Source: Intestinibacter sp. (GTDB lineage: Bacteria; Bacillota; Clostridia; Peptostreptococcales; Peptostreptococcaceae). Taken from it: a stretch of DNA of 12,060 nt. Position numbers and translations under genes: made by a program. The notes under the pieces were generated by a model. It had not been told where the DNA came from. It did no database searches and saw only the letters and a list, made by a program, of their open reading frames with translations. The stretch spans positions 1 to 12,060 of the forward strand of contig NZ_JALEXO010000328.1 in the NCBI RefSeq assembly GCF_022780145.1, read 5' to 3'. Below, piece after piece: positions 7,211 through 12,060 of this stretch. The number at the start of each line of letters is the position of its first letter. Within the stretch, counting starts at the first letter, position 1.

Positions 7211-8338
7211 ATGTTTCGACAAGAACATTCAAATATGTTTAGTTCTAAAGAGGTTAAATCAAGGCTAAGTAATTTAAATGCAGATGAATTGAGTTCTTTA
7301 ATAGACTTAGCTCAACAAAAATTAAAAAAATTATATAATTTAGGATTTTATGATGAAACTGAGGGAAAAAATAAGATTTTACAAGGTAGATTTAAAAATG
7401 GTCTCAAATGTCCTAAATGTGGGCATTCAGAACTAAATAAAAATGGAAAGACATATGGTCGTCAAAGATATATTTGCAAAAAATGTAGAAGAACATTTGA
7501 TGAAAGAAGTCTTTCTCCTCTTTCAAATACAAAATTGAGCTTGGAAAAATGGCTAAAATATTGTCAATTTATGATAGAAGGTGGAACTATTAGAATGTGT
7601 GCAGAAGAAGTTGGGGTCAGCGTGCCAACTGCATTTTTTATGCGTCACAAAATTTTAGATGTGATTAATGTATCTTTAAAATATGAAACTTTAGAGGGTA
7701 TAGTTGAGACAGATGCTTGCTATATCAATGAATCCTTCAAAGGATCACCTATTTATAAGCAGTTTGATGAAAAATATTTTAAAACATTTGATAAAAGTAG
7801 AGTATCTTGTTTAGGTGTTCATTTTAATAGAACTCCAGGTATGATACCAAGTTATAATAATATTAAGCAGAGTCAAATTTGTATTAATACGGCAATTGAT
7901 AAAAAAGGACATATACTTACAAGAATAGTAGATAATGATTTTGGAAAAAGTAATAATAAAATCAAATCAAAAGATATGGTGTCATTTTTTGAAGGGAAGG
8001 TAGATAAAGATGTAACTTTATGTGTGTATTCATGGAATTATAGGCAAGTAGCTAGAGAGCTAGATTTAAAACTAGTGAAAGTGTTTGGACAAAGTAATCC
8101 TATTTATAACGTGAAACGAGTTTTTGAATATAATAGAGAATTAAGAGAGTGGATGAGAAATTTTAATGGAGTCGCCACTAAATATTTAAATAATTATTTA
8201 ACATGGTTTAAATTTTTATTTATAAGTAAGAAATATAAAGAATTTAATCGAATAAAGGAACTATTTATGGAATTAGCGACAAAGGATCTTTATATTACTC
8301 AATATATGATAAAAAATAGATACGTGGAATGTTTATAA
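7211..8338 (+). CDS. IS1595-family transposase-like protein, probably catalytically degenerate
   Basis: A 375-residue protein with a zinc ribbon (Cys67, Cys70, Cys89, Cys92), a helix-turn-helix at about 125-147 (CAEEVGVSVPTAFFMRHKI) and a DDE-type domain from about 162. GIVETDACYINESFKG gives the first catalytic Asp168, and FNGVATKYLNNYLTWF (318-333) is the hallmark C-terminal block of this family. Against the family pattern as I remember it, the second Asp (usually V-T-D followed shortly by S-Y) is replaced by LCVYSWNY at 270-277. The Asn of the H-x-x-N-x-x-H-x-x-L-K block is replaced by Phe305, and the Lys by Arg312. The frame is intact and preceded by an ideal AAAGGAG site (7198-7204), so loss of catalysis without loss of reading frame is the odd point: recent decay, or reuse as a DNA-binding protein. 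Confidence 0.85.
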   Translation: MFRQEHSNMFSSKEVKSRLSNLNADELSSLIDLAQQKLKKLYNLGFYDETEGKNKILQGRFKNGLKCPKCGHSELNKNGKTYGRQRYICKKCRRTFDERSLSPLSNTKLSLEKWLKYCQFMIEGGTIRMCAEEVGVSVPTAFFMRHKILDVINVSLKYETLEGIVETDACYINESFKGSPIYKQFDEKYFKTFDKSRVSCLGVHFNRTPGMIPSYNNIKQSQICINTAIDKKGHILTRIVDNDFGKSNNKIKSKDMVSFFEGKVDKDVTLCVYSWNYRQVARELDLKLVKVFGQSNPIYNVKRVFEYNRELREWMRNFNGVATKYLNNYLTWFKFLFISKKYKEFNRIKELFMELATKDLYITQYMIKNRYVECL

Positions 8339-8370
8339 ATATTTTATAACACTTTTCGTTTTTACAATAT

Positions 8371-8431
8371 TTTGTCACAAAGTCATTAAACATATTTATA
8401 ATGGTCTGAGGTGAAGATATATAGTCGATGA
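8371..8431. repeat. Right inverted repeat of the insertion element
   Basis: Pairs with 7025-7083. Its 29-base core, 8376-8404, matches 11521-11549 at 25 positions in the same orientation, linking this element to the smaller one upstream of the rRNA operon. Confidence 0.8.
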
Positions 8432-8452
8432 TAAAAGGAATAGAATTTTAGG

Positions 8453-8494
8453 CATCTAAATGACAATCGCTTTATATGGATTGCCATTTAGATG
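8453..8494 (-). terminator. Long hairpin after the Mo/W operon, probable terminator
   Basis: A 16-bp stem with a single mismatch (8453-8468 with 8479-8494) and a 10-base loop, starting 19 bases after the stop of the DUF364 gene. The tract after it on the minus strand (CTAAAATTCTATTCC) is only moderately U-rich, so termination may be weak; it could also stabilise the mRNA 3' end. Confidence 0.6.
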
Positions 8495-8513
8495 TTCGTT
8501 AATTGATTTTATT

Positions 8514-9260
8514 TTAATGAGAGCAGAAGCAGGCTCTTTTTAGGTTTAGAATTTTTGCAGTGCCGGCGATTGTTGTACCGAAGAAGATTACTTCTTTGTC
8601 AAGGTCTAGGAAGTTTACTATTGAGCCGTTGCAAAGGGTGCTGCCTGTGCAGTAAACTACGTCTGCCCAGTTTAATACGACTTCGTCGTAGTCGGCTACG
8701 CCGTTTTCAACTTTTACGCCGTAACGTTCTTTTCCTACGTGAGCAGGATTTAGATCTAGGACGCGCACGTTGTAATTATTTTTAGATAATGATTCTAGGA
8801 TTGCTGGTTGATATCCTATTAGGGCGATTTTTTTGTCTTTGTAGTTTTCTTCTGTGAATTTAGCGAATTCTAGTGCGCACATTTCAGGCTCGTCGTCCTT
8901 GCAGTGGATAGTTTTTTCGATTAAATTAAGGTGTTTCATAACGGCATTTAGTGATGCTATGAAAAGTCCTCTTGAGTAATCGTCGTTTACGATATCAAGG
9001 GCTAGGATTTCTTCTAGACTTCCATTGAAAAGAGCAGGAGAGTCTGTGAAGGCTTGACCGAAAGAGCCTTGGTACTCTGCCATTAGCATGATTTCGCGGC
9101 CTGAGATTATTGGAAAATCGTCTCTTTTTGTTATTCCGATGGCTTCTGTTGGAGTAAGTCCTTTTGAAGTTATTTTTATTTTATCGCTTTCTAGGTTGTT
9201 TTCTTTGATAATTTTTTTTAGTTCGTTTTTTAATGTGTTGAATAATTCTTCTTTAGTCAT
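8514..9260 (-). CDS. DUF4213/DUF364 protein (putative heavy-metal chelation; enolase-N-like plus Rossmann-like domains)
   Basis: A 248-residue cytoplasmic protein. The N-terminal half (about 5-90) resembles DUF4213, with GREIMLMAEYQGSFGQAFTD at 54-73. The C-terminal half (about 100-245) is a Rossmann-like DUF364 domain with IALIGYQPAILESL at 145-158, DLNPAHVG at 169-176 and WADVVYCTGSTLCNG at 188-202. The family has been proposed to chelate metals or handle a metal-related ligand; no reaction is established. Cysteines are plentiful (120, 128, 194, 200), and the protein ends in C-x-C-x-H (244-248), a possible metal site. An AAGGAGG site lies 7 bases before the ATG. It is 17 bases after the ABC ATPase stop, so it belongs to the same operon and probably serves the same metal or oxyanion. 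Confidence 0.85.
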   Translation of the reverse strand: MTKEELFNTLKNELKKIIKENNLESDKIKITSKGLTPTEAIGITKRDDFPIISGREIMLMAEYQGSFGQAFTDSPALFNGSLEEILALDIVNDDYSRGLFIASLNAVMKHLNLIEKTIHCKDDEPEMCALEFAKFTEENYKDKKIALIGYQPAILESLSKNNYNVRVLDLNPAHVGKERYGVKVENGVADYDEVVLNWADVVYCTGSTLCNGSIVNFLDLDKEVIFFGTTIAGTAKILNLKRACFCSH

Positions 9261-9277
9261 TTTGAATCCTCCTTTTT

Positions 9278-9994
9278 TTAAGTTGCTATGCCCAGAAAAT
9301 TGTTGATTTCGGGGTCTTCGTATTTATCAAATAGGTTTTGGCTATTTCTGATTGTTTTTAGGGTGCCATTTGATATAATCCCTATTCTGTCTGCTATTTT
9401 TTTCGCCTCGTTAAAATCATGTGTTACAAAAACTATAGTACATTTGAATTTTTTGTGCAATGATTTAATTTTCTCGTACATGTTGTTTTTAGTGGATGGA
9501 TCTAGTGCGCTAAAGGGCTCGTCCATTAGAAGAATTTGGGGATTTAGGACGAGGGCTCTAGCAAGGGCGGTTCTCTGTTTTTCGCCGCCGCTAATTGTTC
9601 CAGGGTATTTTTTTAATATATTTTCTATAGATAGAAGCTTTGCCATGTCGTTTACGATTTTTATTTGATCGTGTTTTTTGAATTTTTTCATCTTAAGACC
9701 ATAAGCGATATTATCGAAAACTGTCATATGTGGGAAAAGTGCGTAATCTTGATAGACAAAGCTGATGTTTCTATCGCAAACGTATATGTCGTTAACAGGG
9801 GTGTCATTTATGTATATTGTGCCATCGCCGTGATTATAAAATCCAGCTATAGACTCAAGCAGGACTGTTTTACCTGAGCCTGTTTTACCGAGGATGGCGA
9901 AAATTTCTCCTTCTTTTATTTCTAGATTTATATTTTTAAGAGAGAAATTCCCAAGTTTTAAATTATAGTTTTCTATATTTATAATGTTGTCCAT
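9278..9994 (-). CDS. ABC transporter ATP-binding protein, ModC-like (molybdate/tungstate type)
   Basis: The energy-coupling subunit of the minus-strand ABC system. 238 residues with Walker A GKTGSGKT at 36-43, Q-loop Gln82 (VYQDYALFPHM), signature SGGEKQ at 135-140, Walker B ILLMDE at 154-159, and switch His192. It ends soon after the core domain, so it lacks the C-terminal oxyanion-binding (Mop/TOBE) domain of E. coli ModC, as in shorter clostridial homologs. The ATG lies 18 bases after the stop of the broken permease, with GAGG upstream at a slightly long spacing. The substrate is inferred from the ModA-like neighbour. With the permease broken, this subunit has no visible membrane partner in the window. 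Confidence 0.88.
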   Translation of the reverse strand: MDNIINIENYNLKLGNFSLKNINLEIKEGEIFAILGKTGSGKTVLLESIAGFYNHGDGTIYINDTPVNDIYVCDRNISFVYQDYALFPHMTVFDNIAYGLKMKKFKKHDQIKIVNDMAKLLSIENILKKYPGTISGGEKQRTALARALVLNPQILLMDEPFSALDPSTKNNMYEKIKSLHKKFKCTIVFVTHDFNEAKKIADRIGIISNGTLKTIRNSQNLFDKYEDPEINNFLGIAT

Positions 9995-10012
9995 ATTGGA
10001 TCACTTCCTCGA

Positions 10013-10307
10013 TTAATTTTTTAATCTGTTTTTATCGTAGCTTTTGTTTGAAAAGTAATTCGCGATAAAAAGAGATAAGGATGAAATTATAAATAAAATA
10101 AGAGCAGATGCCATTGCCACGCCCATGTCTCCAGTGGCTACGTTTAGGTAGATGCTGGCTGTAGACTACTTTTATACCGATAGATTTTAGAAATTTTCCT
10201 GCAGGCGATGAAAATACTATAAGCAAGCTGACACCTAGTAGTATCTCAAATGGTTCCAATGTATTGTTTTTATTTGTTTTTTTAGTTGTATTTGAGTTTC
10301 TTTTCAT
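10013..10307 (-). pseudogene. modB: ModB-like ABC permease, internally deleted and frameshifted
   Basis: It begins with an ATG (10307) 9 bases after the modA stop, in the position expected for the permease. The first frame reads a short N-terminus (...NTLEPFEI), then GVSLLIVF...GKFLKSIGIKVVYS, which resembles a mid-protein stretch of ModB-type permeases. At about 10160 the homology jumps by one base to another frame, encoding TASIYLNVATGDMGVAMAS, a final membrane segment and ANYFSNKSYDKNRLKN, ending at TAA 10013-10015. Only about 95-100 of the usual 220-260 codons remain, and the EAA loop is missing. At least one and probably two internal deletions are implied. The original frame instead runs on to a stop at 10032. 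An assembly collapse is the main alternative to real decay. Confidence 0.8.
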
Positions 10308-10316
10308 ATGTAACTT

Positions 10317-11126
10317 CTACTTTTCAGAAACTAGCTCATATCCATATTTTTCCCAAACTGCTTTTACTTCATCTGTATCTAAATAATTTAAAAATTCTTT
10401 TAGAGATTCTTCGTTTTCACTGCAATTTAAAGAAGCTGCAGGGATTACTTTTATGTAGTTATCTAAATCTGTAGTATCTACTATTTCAACTTTATCGCTT
10501 TTAACATTTTCTTTCCAAACTATTACTGCGTCACATTCGCCTGCTTCTATAGCATTAGTAAGCTCAGGAGCAGTAGAAGTAGTAGCTTGTATGTCTATTT
10601 TTTTGTATATTTTTAAATTGCTTAAAGCTTTTTTAGCTATTTTACCTATAGGAGTAGATTCTGCATCACCTAAAACTACAGTTACACCGTCTTTAGTTAA
10701 GTCCTTTAGACTGTTTATTTCTTTTGGATTTCCTGAAGCAACTGCAAGCACTGGTATGTGTTTCACAAGTTTCTTACTTTCTGAAACATAGTCTGATATT
10801 GGTTTAAGCTCATCTTCAGCTCCAGCTACAAATAGATCTCCTTCTTCAGAAGTTTTAATTTGCGTTTGGATTTGAGCTGCATTGGCATAAGTAACTTCTA
10901 TATTACAGCCAGTTTTTTCTTTGAAAGCGTTTGCAATTTCTTCAAAAGGTTTTGTCATACCGGCTCCACAGTAAACTTTAAGGTCTTTTCCTTCTAAAGA
11001 ACGTTCGGCTTCCGTAGCACTAGAAGCATCACTAGAGCTACTAGATTTACTAGTCGAATTTGAACTACATCCGACTACACAAATTGATAACATAAATACT
11101 AATAAAAGGTTAATGAATTTTTTCAT
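10317..11126 (-). CDS. modA: Molybdate/tungstate-binding lipoprotein, ModA family
   Basis: The membrane-anchored receptor for an oxyanion, most likely molybdate or tungstate. 269 residues: a lipoprotein signal with VVGC (17-20, Cys20), a Ser-rich tether (21-40), then a ModA-type two-lobe domain with VYCGAGMTKPFEE (51-63), GDLFVAGAED (96-105), GDAESTPIGK (153-162), CDAVIVWKEN (198-207) and the family's ending YGYELV (261-266). The ATG follows a GGGGAGGAG site at 8 bases. It is the first gene of the operon modA - permease remnant - ATPase - DUF364. Which anion it binds cannot be read from the sequence. A lone ModA can outlive its permease if another permease exists elsewhere in the genome. Confidence 0.88.
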   Translation of the reverse strand: MKKFINLLLVFMLSICVVGCSSNSTSKSSSSSDASSATEAERSLEGKDLKVYCGAGMTKPFEEIANAFKEKTGCNIEVTYANAAQIQTQIKTSEEGDLFVAGAEDELKPISDYVSESKKLVKHIPVLAVASGNPKEINSLKDLTKDGVTVVLGDAESTPIGKIAKKALSNLKIYKKIDIQATTSTAPELTNAIEAGECDAVIVWKENVKSDKVEIVDTTDLDNYIKVIPAASLNCSENEESLKEFLNYLDTDEVKAVWEKYGYELVSEK

Positions 11127-11304
11127 TTTAAGTACTCCTCCCCATAAATTATAATATATACTTATTTAACTATATTTTGACACGTTTAGATATAAAATGT
11201 CAATCTATATAATGTAAAAAATAGCAAATTATAAAAATATATTTATTCTAAAATATATTAAAAGATATATAACAGTATATAATATGATTAAGCTGCTATT
11301 TAAG
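11127..11304 (-). promoter_or_regulatory. Upstream region of the modA operon
   Basis: AT-rich DNA with no gene. On the minus strand a TATAAT (11148-11153) lies about 22 bases before the modA ATG, without a clear -35. A 6-base inverted repeat, TTGACA/TGTCAA, lies at 11177-11182 and 11198-11203, and could be an operator. I cannot choose one promoter with confidence. Confidence 0.3.
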
Positions 11305-11335
11305 CATTGTGATTATATTTAACTTCTTTGTGATA
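11305..11335. repeat. Left 31-base inverted repeat of the miniature element
   Basis: Matches the reverse complement of 11518-11548 at 27 of 31 positions. Confidence 0.75.
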
Positions 11336-11517
11336 CAAGTTTAGTTATATTTTAGTTATTTTTTTAGAATATATAGATCATTTGCTTCCAAAACTATTAA
11401 GATATATTTTGTTTATAGATTTTAATCAAAAAAATATATTTAATTTTTACAGTATATAGTTTTGAAGTAGCAAATTAATAATCATAATAGAATTATTTCT
11501 TCAAATTTTCATATCTC

Positions 11518-11548
11518 TATCACAAAGTTGTTAAATATATTTACAATG
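11518..11548. repeat. Right 31-base inverted repeat of the miniature element
   Basis: Same orientation as the right end of the transposase element (8373-8403), 26 of 31 identical. It lies about 13 bases from the permease fragment that follows. Confidence 0.75.
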
Positions 11549-11561
11549 GATACTGTCTTTA

Positions 11562-11611
11562 TTTTATCGTAGCTTTTGTTGGAGAAATAGTTTGCTATAA
11601 TAATAGATAAA
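11562..11611 (-). pseudogene. Second, diverged 3' fragment of a ModB-like permease gene
   Basis: Bases 11562-11610 align without gaps to 10030-10078, the end of the broken permease, with 41 of 49 identical including 19 in a row. Translated on the minus strand it gives LSIIIANYFSNKSYDK against LSLFIANYFSNKSYDK. Six of the eight differences are silent third-position changes and two are conservative (L/I, F/I), so this copy diverged as a coding gene before it decayed. An in-frame TAA lies upstream. Downstream the frame runs into the miniature element's end and loses its own stop. Confidence 0.75.
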
Positions 11612-11668
11612 AATTAAAGTCTAGGATAAATGTTTTGAAACGCTGTTAAAAAAAAATAAAAAAAGTTG

Positions 11669-11697
11669 TTGACGAGATTAAATTTTAATGGTATAGT
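11669..11697 (+). promoter_or_regulatory. rRNA operon promoter P1
   Basis: TTGACG (11669-11674), a 17-base spacer and TATAGT (11692-11697), with a TG one base before the -10 (extended -10). Predicted start near 11704, about 245 bases ahead of the 16S gene. Confidence 0.8.
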
Positions 11698-11701
11698 AAT
11701 A

Positions 11702-11725
11702 CTTGTCCTTGAGAGAGAGGACAAG
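11702..11725 (+). other. Hairpin at the predicted 5' end of the P1 transcript
   Basis: CTTGTCC (11702-11708) pairs with GGACAAG (11719-11725) around a 10-base purine-rich loop. It begins at the predicted P1 start. No T run follows, so it is not an intrinsic terminator; it could cap or protect the leader RNA. Confidence 0.5.
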
Positions 11726-11750
11726 AGCTTAAAAAAGTTTTGAAAAAGTG

Positions 11751-11779
11751 TTGACAGAGTGTTAAATCTTTGTTAAACT
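11751..11779 (+). promoter_or_regulatory. rRNA operon promoter P2
   Basis: A perfect TTGACA (11751-11756), a 17-base spacer and TAAACT (11774-11779). Predicted start near 11786. Tandem strong promoters are the norm for rRNA operons. Confidence 0.8.
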
Positions 11780-11948
11780 AATAAAGCTGAAACGAGCAAA
11801 TGAACTTTGAAAATTAAACAGTAGGTTAAATAAAATCTTTAATTCACACGAATTAAAACCAACAAACCAAGCCAGATATTCGATAATGATTAATCTGAGC
11901 AGGAAACTTTATTTTAAGCAATGGACATTGCGACATAAAGTGTAACTT
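11780..11948 (+). other. 16S rRNA leader with boxA-like sequence and processing hairpins
   Basis: The leader contains TGAACTTTGAAAATT (11801-11815), which resembles the boxA antitermination element found upstream of clostridial 16S genes. Near its end are a GCAATG/CATTGC dyad (11918-11931) and ATAAAGT (11935-11941) facing ACTTTAT (11945-11951), probably part of the processing structure. AACTTTATTTT occurs twice, at 11905-11915 and at 11944-11954 across the 16S 5' end. Confidence 0.55.

Positions 11949-12060
<112 letters not shown>

Larger units (their letters stand above)
7025..8431 (+). mobile_element. IS1595-like insertion element with ~60-base imperfect inverted repeats
   Basis: The left arm (about 7025-7083), reverse-complemented, matches the right arm (about 8371-8431). 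The first 35 bases, starting TTTGTCACAAA on the inner side, agree at 30 positions; the outer part is similar with small gaps (TATATA and TCAT shared). Between them lies a single transposase-like gene. The exact termini cannot be fixed: the arms fade outward, and I found no convincing target-site duplication. It sits between the pot terminators and the 3' end of the minus-strand Mo/W operon, so it interrupts no visible gene. Confidence 0.75.
11305..11548. mobile_element. 244-base non-autonomous (MITE-like) element sharing ends with the IS1595-like element
   Basis: The first 31 bases (11305-11335) and the reverse complement of the last 31 (11518-11548) agree at 27 positions: CATTGT...ATATTTAAC..CTTTGTGATA. 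The same 31-base sequence forms the core of both inverted repeats of the transposase element (26 of 31 identical between 11518-11548 and each of 7051-7081 and 8373-8403). The ~180 bases between the arms are AT-rich with no open frame of note. This is the layout of a miniature element mobilised by the related transposase. The true outer ends may extend a little further, and no target duplication was found. Confidence 0.65.

Noticed and set aside
7009..8433. ATGATA at 7009-7014 and 8428-8433 as target-site duplication of the insertion element
   Set aside because: Only six AT-rich bases, and the implied termini do not match each other.
8555..8785. Open frame on + rich in Leu, Arg and Cys (76 codons)
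   Set aside because: It is antisense to the DUF364 gene, has no ribosome site, and its composition is that of a shadow frame.
11177..11213. TTGACA (11177-11182) with TATAAT (11208-11213) as a + strand promoter
   Set aside because: The spacer is 25 bases, too long for a standard sigma-A promoter, and no gene follows on +.

Overview
The window looks like a chromosomal segment of a low-GC, Gram-positive anaerobe of the Clostridia. The evidence is AT-rich DNA, strong AGGAGG-type ribosome binding sites, lipobox-type lipoproteins, and the first ~112 bases of a 16S rRNA gene. The short V1 hairpin of that 16S resembles Peptostreptococcaceae; this placement is from memory of family signatures, not from a search.

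Layout. (1) Bases 1-1301 (+): an exported protein with three SH3b repeats and a C-terminal SGNH/GDSL-like domain, with its signal peptide cut by the window edge. It converges on (2) a flavodoxin-fold FMN reductase/iron-sulfur flavoprotein (1387-2007, -) across a strong terminator hairpin. (3) A regulatory region (2008-2465) leads into a polyamine operon on +: XRE-cupin regulator, potA, potB, potC, potD, closed by a hairpin/T-run terminator at 6954-6988. (4) At 7025-8431 lies an insertion element with ~60-base imperfect inverted repeats around an intact but apparently catalytically degenerate IS1595-like transposase ORF. (5) On the minus strand (11126 down to 8514) is a molybdate/tungstate-type ABC operon: ModA-like lipoprotein, a wrecked ModB-like permease, a ModC-like ATPase, and a DUF4213/DUF364 protein. 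(6) Upstream of that operon is AT-rich DNA holding a 244-base inverted-repeat element, then a second, diverged fragment of the permease 3' end. (7) Tandem rRNA promoters, a leader and the 5' end of 16S rRNA close the window on +.

How it works together. The pot genes should form a complete polyamine importer (PotD captures, PotB/PotC form the channel, PotA hydrolyses ATP), with the cupin-HTH protein as the likely polyamine-responsive regulator. The Mo/W operon keeps its binding protein, ATPase and DUF364 gene but no intact permease in this window. The transporter is therefore either dead, dependent on a permease elsewhere, or affected by an assembly error.

Most notable: the same 31-base sequence occurs four times, as the two ends of the transposase element and the two ends of the 244-base element. 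The small element therefore looks like a non-autonomous (MITE-like) relative. It abuts a relic of a second ModB-like permease. Also notable: potC has no standard start codon at the position expected from homology; the reading frame suggests an ATT or ATA start overlapping the potB stop.
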